Shown: positions 44,454-53,773 of the stretch, piece by piece
Layout: each line of letters opens with the position of its first letter
Position numbering within the stretch: position 1 is the stretch's first letter
DNA from: Modicisalibacter xianhensis
GTDB taxonomy: Bacteria > Pseudomonadota > Gammaproteobacteria > Pseudomonadales > Halomonadaceae
DNA length: 64,000 bases
Direction: 5' to 3'
Assembly (NCBI RefSeq): GCF_900113605.1
Contig: NZ_FOPY01000009.1
Span: 62,001-126,000 of the forward strand
The notes under the pieces: model-generated
Seen by the model: the letters and a program-made list of their open reading frames with translations, nothing else
What the model was told of the DNA's origin: nothing
Databases searched by the model: none
Program-made: the position numbers and the translations under genes

Positions 44454-46904
44454 TCAGGCTGCATCGTGCCAGACGACCTTGTCTTTATGTGTGGCGAAGG
44501 CATCGAAGGCGAAGTCGTCGACGGTCAGCATATCGAGTACTTCGCGTTCGTAGTGACGCATGAACCTGGCATCGTCCTCGCTAACCAGCCCGGCGTCCAG
44601 CGCAGCTTCCAGTCGCTGTTCGGGGTGCAGTGCCTCGGCAGGCAGTTCGCCCTTGGCATAGGCCTTGCTGATGGCGCGATAGATCGGCTCGGCTCGCTCA
44701 TATTCCGCCAGCAGCGCATTGTAGCGAGCCAGCGGATTGTCCTGCTGCCCCGGGCCCTGCTGATCCCAGGTATCGGAAATCAACTTACGGCGCAGGGGCG
44801 TGTCCATGGAAACGGCCTTGGCGATATCCCGGGTCAGGCTGTCCTGAGGTTTCTCCCAGCGACGTCCCAGCGGCATCACGATGAACTTCAGTGACTTGGC
44901 CAGTGCGCGATTCGGCAGGTTGTCGAGCAATTCGACCAACGCCTGCTCGGCACGGAACAGCAGGGTACGGCAGCTGTAATGCAGCAGTGCCGCTTCATGC
45001 TCGACATTGTCGCCGGCCTGCCACTGCTTGAGCACCATGGACGTCAGATAAAGGTTGGACAGCACGTCACCCAGGCGCGCCGACAGCATCTCGCGCTTCT
45101 TGAGCCCCGAGCCGACACTGATCATGGCAGCGTCCGCGCACAGGCCGAAGGCGGCTGACAGGCGCGACACGTCGCGCGCATAGGGGGTGGCTACCTCATC
45201 GAAAGGAACGCTCGGCCTGCCGATGCCCAGGCCCTGCAGCCAGGCTCGGGCAGCATTACCAAAGATCAGGCCGATATGACCGAAGAAGGCCTTGTCGAAG
45301 GCTCGCAGGTCCTGGGCTTCCTTGGCAGCCAGTTCCTTGAGCACGAACGGGTGGCAGCGAATCGCGCCCTGACCAAAGATCATCAGGTTGCGTGTCATGA
45401 TGTTGGCGCCTTCCACGGTGATCGATACCGGTACGGCGCTCCAGCCCAGGCCCAGGTAGTTGCGAGGCCCCAGCGTCACGGCGCGGCCGCCATGGATATC
45501 CATGGCGTCGGCCAGGATGTTGCGCTGGAACTCGGTCAGTTGGCTCTTGAGAATGGCCGATGGCACTGCCGGCTTTTCACCATGATCGATCAGGTTGGCT
45601 GTCTGCATGACTGCCGCCTGGGCAATGTAGGCATGCGCCGTGAGGCGAGCGAGCGGCTCCTGCACGCCTTCCATGTCGGCTACCGGCATGTTGAACTGAC
45701 GACGGATACGGCTGTAGCCGCCCGTCCAGCCGATGGCGTAGCGACCGACGCCTGAGGCGCCCGAAGGCAGGGTGATGCAGCGTCCAACGGAAAGGCATTC
45801 AACAAGCATCCGCCAACCCTGGCCGGCCATGCTGGGGCCACCGATGATGTAATCGAGTGGAATGATTACGTCCTTGCCGACGATCGGACCATTCATGAAC
45901 GGACTGCCGACGGGGTGATGGCGGCGACCGATTTCCATGCCCTCGGTGTCGCGTGGAATCAGTGCGCAGGTGATGCCCAGGTCGGTGTCTTCACCCAGCA
46001 GGTGCTCGGGGTCGAACATCCGGAAGGCCAGCCCGACCACGGTGGCAATAGGAGCCAGTGTAATCCAGCGCTTTTCGAAGTTGAGGCGCAGGCCCAGCAC
46101 TTCCTCGCCGTTGTGCATGCCCCGGCATACGATGCCCGTATCTGGCAGCGAGGTGGCATCGCTACCGGCTCGCGGCCCGGTCAGGCCGAAACAGGGAATT
46201 TCCCGCCCATCTGCCAGGCGAGGCAGATAATGATCTTTCTGCGCCTGGGTACCGTATTTGAGCAGCAGTTCGCCTGGCCCCAACGAGTTGGGCACACCGA
46301 CAGAGACCATCAGCGTCTCGTTGACCGCGAGCTTCTGCAATACGGCCGACTGCGCCTTGGCGGAAAAGCCAAGGCCACCGTACTGCTTGGGTATGATCAT
46401 TCCGAAGAAGCCTTCTTTCTTCAGGTAGTCCCATAGCGCCTCGGGCAGGTCGGCACGCTCGCGGGCGATCTCCCAGCCATTGCACATGCCGGCGGCAACC
46501 GAGCACTGATGATCGATGAAAGTGCGCTCTTCTTCGGTCAGTCCATCATCCCGGTAGTCGAGCAGGCGCTGCCAGGTCGGCTTGCCCGAGAACAGTTCGC
46601 CATCCCAGGATACCGTGCCGGCTTCCAGGGCGGAGCGTTCAGTATCCGACACCTTGGGTGCCGCCTTGTCGAAAAGCGCAAAGATGCGGGGTGATAGCAA
46701 GCGACGACGCAGGGCTGGCACGCCAGGAATGGCAAGTAGGGTCCCAGCGATAAGCAGCAGAGCGCCAAGAATGGGCGTGCCGAAAAGCACACCGACAAGT
46801 CCGGTGATAACGAGTACGCCAATGGCCGGAACGGCACCGGCCTCGCGGCGCATCACTTCCAGCAGGCCGCCTAGGGCGACGAGTATCAGGATGAATTGAA
46901 GCAT
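44454..46904 (-). CDS. fadE: Acyl-CoA dehydrogenase FadE
   Basis: An 816-residue membrane-associated flavoprotein (E. coli FadE has 814) that starts fatty-acid beta-oxidation. The first about 60 residues contain two hydrophobic segments. The dehydrogenase core includes EGFFGMIIPKQYGGLGFSAKAQS, FGLTGPRAGSDATSLPDTG, RWITLAPIATVVGLAF and the later MDIHGGRAVTLGPRNYLGLGWSAVPVSITVEGANIMTRNLMIFGQGAIRCHP with the catalytic-side residues. The start at 46904 has TGGAG seven bases upstream; the open frame extends to 46931. A PsrA/FadR-like inverted repeat is just upstream. Confidence 0.95.
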   Translation of the reverse strand: MLQFILILVALGGLLEVMRREAGAVPAIGVLVITGLVGVLFGTPILGALLLIAGTLLAIPGVPALRRRLLSPRIFALFDKAAPKVSDTERSALEAGTVSWDGELFSGKPTWQRLLDYRDDGLTEEERTFIDHQCSVAAGMCNGWEIARERADLPEALWDYLKKEGFFGMIIPKQYGGLGFSAKAQSAVLQKLAVNETLMVSVGVPNSLGPGELLLKYGTQAQKDHYLPRLADGREIPCFGLTGPRAGSDATSLPDTGIVCRGMHNGEEVLGLRLNFEKRWITLAPIATVVGLAFRMFDPEHLLGEDTDLGITCALIPRDTEGMEIGRRHHPVGSPFMNGPIVGKDVIIPLDYIIGGPSMAGQGWRMLVECLSVGRCITLPSGASGVGRYAIGWTGGYSRIRRQFNMPVADMEGVQEPLARLTAHAYIAQAAVMQTANLIDHGEKPAVPSAILKSQLTEFQRNILADAMDIHGGRAVTLGPRNYLGLGWSAVPVSITVEGANIMTRNLMIFGQGAIRCHPFVLKELAAKEAQDLRAFDKAFFGHIGLIFGNAARAWLQGLGIGRPSVPFDEVATPYARDVSRLSAAFGLCADAAMISVGSGLKKREMLSARLGDVLSNLYLTSMVLKQWQAGDNVEHEAALLHYSCRTLLFRAEQALVELLDNLPNRALAKSLKFIVMPLGRRWEKPQDSLTRDIAKAVSMDTPLRRKLISDTWDQQGPGQQDNPLARYNALLAEYERAEPIYRAISKAYAKGELPAEALHPEQRLEAALDAGLVSEDDARFMRHYEREVLDMLTVDDFAFDAFATHKDKVVWHDAA

Positions 46905-46930
46905 GGGGATCTCCAGCAACTGCGCAAGCA

Positions 46931-46948
46931 TTCGAACGATTGTTTGAA
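46931..46948. promoter_or_regulatory. PsrA-like inverted repeat upstream of fadE
   Basis: TTCGAAC-GATT-GTTTGAA, arms matching at six of seven positions, 27 bp before the fadE start codon. It resembles the GAAAC-N4-GTTTC type recognised by PsrA-like TetR repressors of fatty-acid oxidation genes. Regulator identity is inferred. Confidence 0.35.
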
Positions 46949-47169
46949 TTTTTACAGGCTAGACGATTTTTGCTGACATGGCTAGACCATACCTGTTCAA
47001 AAGCGAAGCAAGAATAGAGACAAAAAGACACTCCCGAATCGGCGTCTCAGCCAGGCGAGGCTACAAGGCATGAGTTGCCTTTGGGCCTGGGGCGGTGCCA
47101 GGCCGTAACCTGCAGGCAACGGTGTGATTCCCTTACAACATCTATGCTGTTCCTTTATTCGGAGATTCC

Positions 47170-48072
47170 ATGGTGTTCACGTCTTCAGCACTCGTCATTG
47201 CAGCCGCCATTCAATGGGGACTGGCCGGGGGGCTTGGTAGTCTCCTCATGTCTCGAGGGTGGGCACCTGAACTGATCTCTTTCTGGCGAGCCTTGATAGG
47301 TCTGGGGTGCATGACAATCTGGCTGGCCGTGATTCGCTTGCAAGGAAAGCGTCTTGATTTCAATCGACACTTGCTATTCTGGTCGGTCGTGGCGGGACTG
47401 GGGGTCGCGGGCAACTTTACTTTCTACTTCATCAGTATCAGCGAAGGAAGCGTGGCGGTGGCCGCCACACTGATGTACAGCGCGCCAGTCTTCGTCTATC
47501 TCGCTTCCTTCCTCGTCGGCGCGGAGCGCCCTACGTTAGTCAAGCTTTTCGCCATTGCACTGGTGATGAGCGGCATTGTTCTGCTGACCGGCATCTACCG
47601 TGCGGAAGCGGGCGTGATAACGACGCTGGGCATCATCAGCGGTTTACTTTCCGGGCTTTCCTATGCCTTGTTTATCTTTGCCTTCAAATACGCAGGCGCC
47701 TATGGGCCTGCGCCAAGCGCATTGTCGATCGCTTTCGCTACTGGCACGCTGGTCCTGGTTGCGTTGATCAACCACGAACAGGCATTGACTGTACCAGTCT
47801 CCGCTGACGCGTTCTGGTTCGTTCTGCTTGGCTTGCTGGGGGCGGGTTTGTCCTTTTACTGCTATATCGTCGGGCTCAGGGGCACGCTGCCCACCACGGC
47901 CTCGATCGTGGCCATGGTGGAACCTGTCACCGCTGCTCTCTTTGGCCTGGTCATACTTGGTGAATTATTGAATCTGACGCAAGTGGTGGGCATGGTACTG
48001 ATTCTAGGCGCCGTCACCGGCTTGAGTATTCTGCAGAGCCGTTCCTCGCCCAGCGAAGCATCCGATCGATAG
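47170..48072 (+). CDS. EamA/DMT family transporter
   Basis: A 300-residue inner-membrane protein with about ten hydrophobic spans in two EamA repeats (about 5-140 and 150-290). ISFWRALIGLGCMTIWL, VAATLMYSAPVFVYLASFL and the mirrored TTASIVAMVEPVTAALFGLVILGE are typical of the drug/metabolite superfamily. It begins at ATG 47170 after a poor ribosome site (TCGGAGATTCC). Members often export amino acids or metabolites; the substrate is unknown. Convergent with betA. Confidence 0.9.
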   Translation: MVFTSSALVIAAAIQWGLAGGLGSLLMSRGWAPELISFWRALIGLGCMTIWLAVIRLQGKRLDFNRHLLFWSVVAGLGVAGNFTFYFISISEGSVAVAATLMYSAPVFVYLASFLVGAERPTLVKLFAIALVMSGIVLLTGIYRAEAGVITTLGIISGLLSGLSYALFIFAFKYAGAYGPAPSALSIAFATGTLVLVALINHEQALTVPVSADAFWFVLLGLLGAGLSFYCYIVGLRGTLPTTASIVAMVEPVTAALFGLVILGELLNLTQVVGMVLILGAVTGLSILQSRSSPSEASDR

Positions 48073-48101
48073 TTGGTTTGTGAGTTAGCCAGGTCGAGAC
48101 C

Positions 48102-48127
48102 AAAAAAGCCCCGCGAAGGTGCGGGGC
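48102..48127 (-). terminator. Intrinsic terminator of the betIBA operon
   Basis: Seven-bp arms GCCCCGC/GCGGGGC with a 6-base loop. The run AAAAAA at 48102-48107 gives a U-tract on the minus strand, 34 bp past the betA stop. Confidence 0.85.
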
Positions 48128-48160
48128 AGAAGGGGAAGTCGAGTCACGGCGGGATGAACG

Positions 48161-49846
48161 TCATGCTTTGGCGGGCGCCTTGCGTGCAGGAGCGTCATCG
48201 GCAACGTAGTAAGACACGGCGGCTTTGGGCAGCGGTTCGCGGCCACGAACCTTGTCTGCCATCTTTTCCGCGATCATGATCGTCGGCGCATTGAGGTTGC
48301 CGGTGGTGATCACAGGCATGATCGAGGCGTCGATGACACGCAGGCCGTCCAGGCCATGAACGCGCCCAGCTCCGTCGACGACGGCCATGGCGTCCGTGCC
48401 CATCTTGCAGCTACCGCTGGGATGATAGGCGGTTTCGGCATGCTGGCGCACGAACTCGTCGAGCTCCTCGTCCGTTTGCACGTCGGGGCCCGGAGAGATT
48501 TCCCGACCGCGGTACGGATCCATTGCTGGCTGGGCTATGATTTCGCGAGTGATGCGAATGGCGTCGCGGAACTCTTCCCAATCCTTGGCATGGTTCATGT
48601 AGTTGAACAGGATGCTCGGCGGTGCACTCGGGTCACGCGATGTCAGGCGAATCCGGCCGCGGCTCATCGAGCGCATCGATCCCACGTGAGCCTGGAAACC
48701 ATGCGCTTGCACGGCACTCTTGCCATTGTAGCTGATGGCGATCGGCAGGAAGTGGTACTGCAGGTTCGGCCACTCTTCCTGATCGTTGGTGCGAATGAAG
48801 CCGGCTGCCTCGAACTGGTTGCTGGCACCGATTCCCTTGCCGAAGAACAGCCACTCGGCACCAATCTTGGGCTGATTCCACCATTTGAGGGCAGGGTAGA
48901 GTGAAATCGGTTTCTTGCACTCGTACTGGATATACATCTCCAGATGATCCTGAAGATTCTCGCCAACCCCTGGCAGGTCATGCACGACAGGAATATCGAA
49001 GTCCTTGAGGTGCTCGGGGTTGCCCACGCCGGAACGCAGCAGGATTTGCGGCGAGGCGATGGCACCGGCGCACAGCAGCACTTCGCGGCGAGCGCGGACT
49101 TCCTGAGCCTGCCCTTTACGTGAGTAGCTCACGCCGACGGCCCGCTTGCCCTCGAAGAGGATGCGGTCGGTCATGGCATGGGTCTCGACGGTCAGGTTGG
49201 GGCGCTGCTTGGCAATGTCGAGATAGCCTCGTGCCGTGGATGCACGTCGCCCATTGGGCGTGGTGGTGCGATCCATGGGGCCGAAGCCTTCCTGCTGATA
49301 GCCGTTGACGTCCTCCGTTTCCGGATAACCCGCTTCGATACCGGCACGAATGAAAGCACCGTAAAGCTCGTTGTTTCCTTCCTTGGGTGTGGCGACCGAG
49401 ACCGGTCCGTCACCGCCATGGTAGTCGTTGGGACCGATATCGCGAGTTTCCGCCTTCTTGAAATAAGGCAGACATTCCAGATAGTTCCAGTCCTCCAGGC
49501 CGGGTGCCTTGGCCCAGTTGTCGTAATCCAACGCGTTGCCGCGCAGGTAGCACATGCCATTGATCAGCGACGAGCCACCCAGTCCCTTGCCGCGCCCGCA
49601 TTCCATGCGCCGATTGTTCATGTAGGGTTCGGGATCGGTCTCGAAGGCCCAGTTGTAGCGCTTGCCCTGCAGGGGGTAGGCCAGGGCGGCAGGCATTTGT
49701 GTGCGAAAGTCGAAGCGGTAGTCGGGGCCGCCCGCTTCCAGCAGCAATACCTGGACGTCAGCGTCCTCGGTCAACCGAGTGGCGAGAACATTGCCGGCGG
49801 AGCCGGCGCCGATGATGATGTAGTCGTATTCACGTGCCTGCGTCAT
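48161..49846 (-). CDS. betA: Choline dehydrogenase
   Basis: Membrane-associated FAD enzyme of 561 residues (GMC family) oxidising choline to betaine aldehyde. [20 protein letters not shown] (about 9-28) is the FAD Rossmann motif, and [20 protein letters not shown] (about 83-102) a GMC signature. [19 protein letters not shown] is the second signature, and [10 protein letters not shown] with the end [27 protein letters not shown] holds the catalytic His-Asn pair. Last gene of betIBA, 87 bp after betB. With BetB it makes the compatible solute glycine betaine. The end [10 protein letters not shown] is Ala/Lys-rich, unlike E. coli BetA. Confidence 0.97.
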   Translation of the reverse strand: MTQAREYDYIIIGAGSAGNVLATRLTEDADVQVLLLEAGGPDYRFDFRTQMPAALAYPLQGKRYNWAFETDPEPYMNNRRMECGRGKGLGGSSLINGMCYLRGNALDYDNWAKAPGLEDWNYLECLPYFKKAETRDIGPNDYHGGDGPVSVATPKEGNNELYGAFIRAGIEAGYPETEDVNGYQQEGFGPMDRTTTPNGRRASTARGYLDIAKQRPNLTVETHAMTDRILFEGKRAVGVSYSRKGQAQEVRARREVLLCAGAIASPQILLRSGVGNPEHLKDFDIPVVHDLPGVGENLQDHLEMYIQYECKKPISLYPALKWWNQPKIGAEWLFFGKGIGASNQFEAAGFIRTNDQEEWPNLQYHFLPIAISYNGKSAVQAHGFQAHVGSMRSMSRGRIRLTSRDPSAPPSILFNYMNHAKDWEEFRDAIRITREIIAQPAMDPYRGREISPGPDVQTDEELDEFVRQHAETAYHPSGSCKMGTDAMAVVDGAGRVHGLDGLRVIDASIMPVITTGNLNAPTIMIAEKMADKVRGREPLPKAAVSYYVADDAPARKAPAKA

Positions 49847-49933
49847 GAAGCGGGCCTCCTTAACGGTACCAACAGTCGAACGGGTATGCGGTAGGCGCAG
49901 GCGGCTGAAGCGCCGCCTGCGGAGCAGCCGGTA

Positions 49934-51418
49934 TCAGAAGACTGCGGGGAAGGGGCCCATCTCGACCTGGATAGACTTGATCTGTGTGTAGTGCTCGAGT
50001 GAGGTGAGGCCATTCTCGCGACCGATGCCCGATTGCTTGTAGCCGCCCACTGGCATCTCGGCGGGTGAATCGCCCCAGGTGTTGATCCAGCAAATACCCG
50101 CCTCGAGGCGATGGATCACGCGATGGGCGCGATTCAGTCCTTCGGTGAAAAGGCCGGCGGCCAGCCCATAATGGGTATCATTGGCGCGACGAATGACCTC
50201 TTCTTCGTCATCGAAATCGAGGATTGCCATGACCGGACCGAAGATTTCTTCGCGCACGATTCGCATGTCATCTGAGCAGTCGGTGAAGACTGTTGGCTCG
50301 GCCCACGCCCCCTTGGCGTAATCGAAACCGGACTCACCGCTTCCGGTCATGCGGTTGCCGCCGGCGAGCAGGCGGGCACCTTCCTGCTTGCCGATTTCCA
50401 GGTATGACAGCACCTTTTCGAGATGCTCGAAGCTGACCAGCGGGCCAAAGTTGACCGAGGAGTCGAGCGGGTCGCCAGCACGAATCCGGGCAACCCGTTC
50501 ACGAATCTTGGCCTCGAAAGCGCTCTTGACCGAACGGTGCACGAAGACCCGGGTGCCGTTGGTACAGACCTGGCCGCTGGAGTAGAAGTTGGCCATCATC
50601 GCGGCGTCGGCGGCGCGGTCGAGGTCGGCATCGTCGAACACGATCAGCGGCGACTTGCCGCCCAGTTCCATGGTGACTTCCTTGAGCGTGGAGGCCGCGG
50701 CCGCGGACATCACTTTCTTGCCGGTACCCACTTCACCGGTGAAGGTGACCTTGTCGATATCCTGGTGCTCGGTGAGCATGGCTCCGACGTCGCCTGCACC
50801 CTGAATGACGTTGAATACGCCATCCGGCAGGCCCGCTTCGGTAAAGATCTCGGCTAGCTTGATCGCGGAAAGTGGCGTCACTTCGCTGGGCTTGAAGACC
50901 ACGGCATTGCCGGCGGCCAGGGCTGGAGCAGATTTCCAGCAGGCAATCTGAATCGGATAGTTCCAGGCACCAATGGCGCCGATCACCCCCAGCGGTTCGC
51001 GGCGGGTATAGACGAAAGACGTTTCACGCAGCGGAATCTGGGTGCCTTCGATGGCAGGTGCCAAGCCGGCAAAGTACTCGAGGGAGTCGGCGCCGGTAAC
51101 GATATCGACGGCGATGGTTTCGCTGATCGGCTTGCCGGTATCCAGGGTTTCCAGGTTGGCCAGTTCGTCATTGCGCTCGCGCAGCAAGGCCACGGCACGA
51201 TTGAGAATGCGGCTGCGTTCCATGCCGGACATCGCGCCCCAGACCTTCTGCCCTTCGCGAGCGGCGGCGACGGCATCGTCGACATCGGCCTGCGAGGCCT
51301 GCTGGACGTTGGCCAGGACCTCGCCATTGACGGGGTTGATGGTTTCGAAGGTTTCGCCGGAGGTGGCGTCCACCCGACGACCGCCGATATAGAGTTGCTG
51401 GGTTTCGAATGTGGCCAT
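49934..51418 (-). CDS. betB: Betaine aldehyde dehydrogenase
   Basis: A 494-residue NAD-dependent aldehyde dehydrogenase that converts betaine aldehyde to glycine betaine. [18 protein letters not shown] holds the general base Glu, and [19 protein letters not shown] the catalytic Cys. ISAWNYP-like [33 protein letters not shown] is the cofactor site, and [30 protein letters not shown] is the BetB-specific substrate end. The start at 51418 gives [16 protein letters not shown] with AGGAGGA upstream; the open frame extends to 51484. Middle gene of betIBA. Confidence 0.97.
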   Translation of the reverse strand: MATFETQQLYIGGRRVDATSGETFETINPVNGEVLANVQQASQADVDDAVAAAREGQKVWGAMSGMERSRILNRAVALLRERNDELANLETLDTGKPISETIAVDIVTGADSLEYFAGLAPAIEGTQIPLRETSFVYTRREPLGVIGAIGAWNYPIQIACWKSAPALAAGNAVVFKPSEVTPLSAIKLAEIFTEAGLPDGVFNVIQGAGDVGAMLTEHQDIDKVTFTGEVGTGKKVMSAAAASTLKEVTMELGGKSPLIVFDDADLDRAADAAMMANFYSSGQVCTNGTRVFVHRSVKSAFEAKIRERVARIRAGDPLDSSVNFGPLVSFEHLEKVLSYLEIGKQEGARLLAGGNRMTGSGESGFDYAKGAWAEPTVFTDCSDDMRIVREEIFGPVMAILDFDDEEEVIRRANDTHYGLAAGLFTEGLNRAHRVIHRLEAGICWINTWGDSPAEMPVGGYKQSGIGRENGLTSLEHYTQIKSIQVEMGPFPAVF

Positions 51419-51465
51419 GAAATCCTCCTGCGGAACGGAAAAGAATGACTGGGTGATGGCTGAGG

Positions 51466-52068
51466 TCAGGCGTAGCTCTCGCACTCGGCACGCGCCAGTT
51501 GCTCGTCCAGATAGTCATAGGCCAGACGCCGAGCACGATCCACGTCAAGGCCTTCGGGAGCCAGCGCGCCGCGAAGCCATAGTCCGTCGATCAGGGCGGC
51601 CAGGCCGCGCGCCGCATCGCGGGCCTCACTCCTGGGAAGGCAACGCCGAAACTGATAGCAGAGGTTGGAATACAGGCGCCGATCATTGACATACTGCAGC
51701 CGCTGCAAGTCGTTGCGGTGCATGCTCGAGGCCCAGAAAGCCAGCCATGTCTTCATTACCGACTGGCTGACCTGGCTACGGTCGAAGTTTCCGTCGATAA
51801 TCGCACGAATGTGGGCCCGTGGCGTGTCGCTGGCCTTGGCCCGACGGCTCGAGACCGCTTCGCCGAGATCGCCAAGGATCTTGCGCATCGTGGCTTCCAG
51901 AAGGCCATCCTTGCCACCGAAGTAGTGGCTGATGATGCCCGCAGATACGCCTGCCCGTCGGGCAATGCGCGCCACCGTGGCATCGGCCAGGCCGGCTTCG
52001 TCGATCGCTTCCATGGTTGCCTGGATCAGTTGGCGTCGACGAATGGGTTCCATTCCGAGCTTGGGCAC
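51466..52068 (-). CDS. betI: Choline-responsive repressor BetI
   Basis: A 200-residue TetR-family repressor, starting at [63 protein letters not shown] is the DNA-binding domain and reads very close to E. coli BetI, which fixes the start at the GTG at 52068 (MPKLGM) rather than the ATG at 52110. A GAGGAG site lies eight bases upstream of the GTG. The C-terminal part (about 85-195) binds choline. First gene of the operon it controls, with a matching operator upstream. Confidence 0.95.
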   Translation of the reverse strand: MPKLGMEPIRRRQLIQATMEAIDEAGLADATVARIARRAGVSAGIISHYFGGKDGLLEATMRKILGDLGEAVSSRRAKASDTPRAHIRAIIDGNFDRSQVSQSVMKTWLAFWASSMHRNDLQRLQYVNDRRLYSNLCYQFRRCLPRSEARDAARGLAALIDGLWLRGALAPEGLDVDRARRLAYDYLDEQLARAECESYA

Positions 52069-52152
52069 CGATCGTTCTCCTCTGCAGGTTGCCCCGGCTT
52101 GATGTGGCATGCCTATGCCATCAACCGTTGGACTATAGTTTGCTATATTTTT

Positions 52153-52166
52153 ATTGAACGTTCAAT
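52153..52166. promoter_or_regulatory. BetI-like operator palindrome ATTGAACGTTCAAT
   Basis: A perfect 14-bp palindrome in an AT-rich tract between betI and the divergent choline-binding protein gene. Its sequence and size agree with BetI sites known upstream of bet genes. It could repress both directions and release on choline. Confidence 0.75.
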
Positions 52167-52285
52167 CAATAAAAAATCTATTGTATAGTGAAATGGCAAT
52201 CGAGGCTTACCATAAGCTGATTTTATCGAAGTTCTTTTCGGCGTGCCTGACTTAGGCGCTTACACATATACAGGAGATGCTAACG

Positions 52286-53239
52286 ATGGCGAACATGACC
52301 CCCGCTAAACTCTTGGTTGGTGGCCTGATAGTCGGTGCGGCCCCCCTGGCCATGGCCGAGGTGCCCGAAAGTTGCCAGACCGTGCGCTTCGCAGAGGTGG
52401 GCTGGACCGACATTACCGCAACCACGGCGCTGGCCAGCGAAGTGCTCGAAGGGCTGGGCTACAAGACGAGCAGTGACACCGTGTCGGTGCCGATCGCCTA
52501 TGCCGGCATGAAGAATGGTGACTTCGACGTCTTTCTGGGCAACTGGATGCCCTCGATGGCTTCCATCAGCGATCCATACATCGAGAAAGGCCAGGTTGAT
52601 CGTCCTGTCGCCAACCTCGAGGGGGCAAAGTACACCCTGGCCGTCCCGCAATATGTGCATGATGCCGGCGTCACGTCGGTGGCCGACCTGGACAAGCATG
52701 CCGACAAGTTCGGTCATCGACTGTTCGGCATCGAGGCGGGCAACGATGGCAACATGATCATTCAGGACATGATCGACGACGATGCCTTCGGCCTGGGTGA
52801 CTGGCAACTGGTCGACTCTTCGGAGGCAGGCATGCTGGCCGAGCTGAAGTCGCGGACCGGCAGCCAGGACTGGATGGTCTTCCTGGGCTGGGAGCCGCAC
52901 CCCATGAATACCAACTTTGACATGGCCTATCTGGAAGGCGCCGACGACTACTTCGGTCCCAACCTCGGCGGTGCCACTGTTTATACGAACACGCGCGGCG
53001 GCTATGTAGAGGAGTGCTCCAATGTTGGTGCGCTGCTCAACAATCTGAAGTTCACCCTGAGTATGGAAAACCAGATCATGGGTGCGATCATGGACGAAGG
53101 GGAGGATCCGCGGAATGCCGCCCAGCAATGGCTGCAAAACCATCCCGGCGTGCTTGACCAGTGGCTGGAAGGCGTAACCACGGTGGATGGCCAGCCTGGG
53201 CTACCTGCGGTCAAGCAATCGCTGGGGATCGATGGCTGA
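52286..53239 (+). CDS. choX: Choline-binding periplasmic protein (ChoX-like)
   Basis: A 317-residue periplasmic binding protein of the OpuAC/ProX-like type. Residues about 1-24 are a signal peptide ending AMA-EVP. CQTVRFAEVGWTDITATTALASEVLEGLGY, FLGNWMPSMASISDPYIEKGQVDRP and QDWMVFLGWEPHPMNTNFDMAYLEGADDYFGPNLGG carry aromatic residues of the kind that cage quaternary ammonium groups in ChoX. The start at 52286 is preferred because AGGAG abuts the upstream ATG at 52277 but lies nine bases from this one. No ChoW/ChoV permease or ATPase gene follows; tRNA genes do, so the partner transporter must be elsewhere or missing. Confidence 0.88.
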   Translation: MANMTPAKLLVGGLIVGAAPLAMAEVPESCQTVRFAEVGWTDITATTALASEVLEGLGYKTSSDTVSVPIAYAGMKNGDFDVFLGNWMPSMASISDPYIEKGQVDRPVANLEGAKYTLAVPQYVHDAGVTSVADLDKHADKFGHRLFGIEAGNDGNMIIQDMIDDDAFGLGDWQLVDSSEAGMLAELKSRTGSQDWMVFLGWEPHPMNTNFDMAYLEGADDYFGPNLGGATVYTNTRGGYVEECSNVGALLNNLKFTLSMENQIMGAIMDEGEDPRNAAQQWLQNHPGVLDQWLEGVTTVDGQPGLPAVKQSLGIDG

Positions 53240-53261
53240 CCATCAAAGGGTGCGGATGGGG

Positions 53262-53290
53262 TTGCCAAGACCCGTGCCGGTAGGCATAAT
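53262..53290 (+). promoter_or_regulatory. Promoter of tRNA-Met
   Basis: -35 TTGCCA (53262-53267), 17-bp spacer, -10 CATAAT (53285-53290), about 50 bp upstream of the mature tRNA-Met 5' end. Confidence 0.65.
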
Positions 53291-53341
53291 TCGCCCCCGT
53301 TGCAGCAATATCCAAGCGGATTGGCTGTACGCGCAGTCAGT

Positions 53342-53418
53342 GGCTACGTAGCTCAGCTGGTTAGAGCACATCACTCATAATGATGGGGTCCCCTGTTCGA
53401 ATCAGGGCGTAGCCACCA
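53342..53418 (+). tRNA. tRNA-Met (CAT), elongator type
   Basis: 77 bases including an encoded CCA. The acceptor stem GGCTACG pairs with CGTAGCC, and the anticodon loop CTCATAA gives CAT between ATCA/TGAT arms. The T loop is TTCGAAT. The sequence closely follows the E. coli elongator tRNA-Met. A CAT anticodon alone could also mean initiator or Ile2, but the body sequence favours elongator Met. Confidence 0.95.
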
Positions 53419-53426
53419 GAATCGAG

Positions 53427-53459
53427 AAAGCGCCCGAGGGTTTTCCCTCGGGCGCTTTT
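53427..53459 (+). terminator. Intrinsic terminator after tRNA-Met
   Basis: Perfect 14-bp arms (53427-53440, 53445-53458) with a TTTT loop, ending in a short T-run. It separates tRNA-Met from the tRNA-Asn pair. Confidence 0.9.
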
Positions 53460-53515
53460 CGTTGTGCGTTCTGCTTGGCCAGAGAGGAGAGTTTGGTCAG
53501 GTAACTCGCTAAGAC

Positions 53516-53543
53516 TTGACGAATTTTTTTCGTTACGTATACT
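53516..53543 (+). promoter_or_regulatory. Promoter of the tRNA-Asn pair
   Basis: -35 TTGACG (53516-53521), 16-bp T-rich spacer, -10 TATACT (53538-53543), then a GC-rich stretch ACGCCGCGTG. A GC-rich discriminator of this kind is typical of stringently controlled stable RNA promoters. Confidence 0.82.
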
Positions 53544-53564
53544 ACGCCGCGTGTTCGGAGATGT

Positions 53565-53640
53565 TCCCCGATAGCTCAGTTGGTAGAGCAAATGACTGTT
53601 AATCATTGGGTCGCAGGTTCGAGTCCTGCTCGGGGAGCCA
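53565..53640 (+). tRNA. tRNA-Asn (GTT), copy 1
   Basis: 76 bases with encoded CCA. Acceptor TCCCCGA/TCGGGGA with G discriminator, anticodon loop CTGTTAA giving GTT, T loop TTCGAGT. Confidence 0.96.
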
Positions 53641-53668
53641 AACAGTTCGAACACCACGATTCGGCGAT

Positions 53669-53744
53669 TCCCCGATAGCTCAGTTGGTAGAGCAAATGAC
53701 TGTTAATCATTGGGTCGCAGGTTCGAGTCCTGCTCGGGGAGCCA
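53669..53744 (+). tRNA. tRNA-Asn (GTT), copy 2
   Basis: Identical over all 76 bases to the copy 28 bp upstream and presumably on the same transcript. The two arose by tandem duplication. Confidence 0.96.
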
Positions 53745-53773
53745 TCTGCTCTTGCCTTTCCTGACATCGTCGA

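Noticed and set aside
53565-53744. CRISPR or other direct-repeat array
   Set aside because: The repeated 76-bp units are two identical tRNA-Asn genes with cloverleaf pairing and GTT anticodons.
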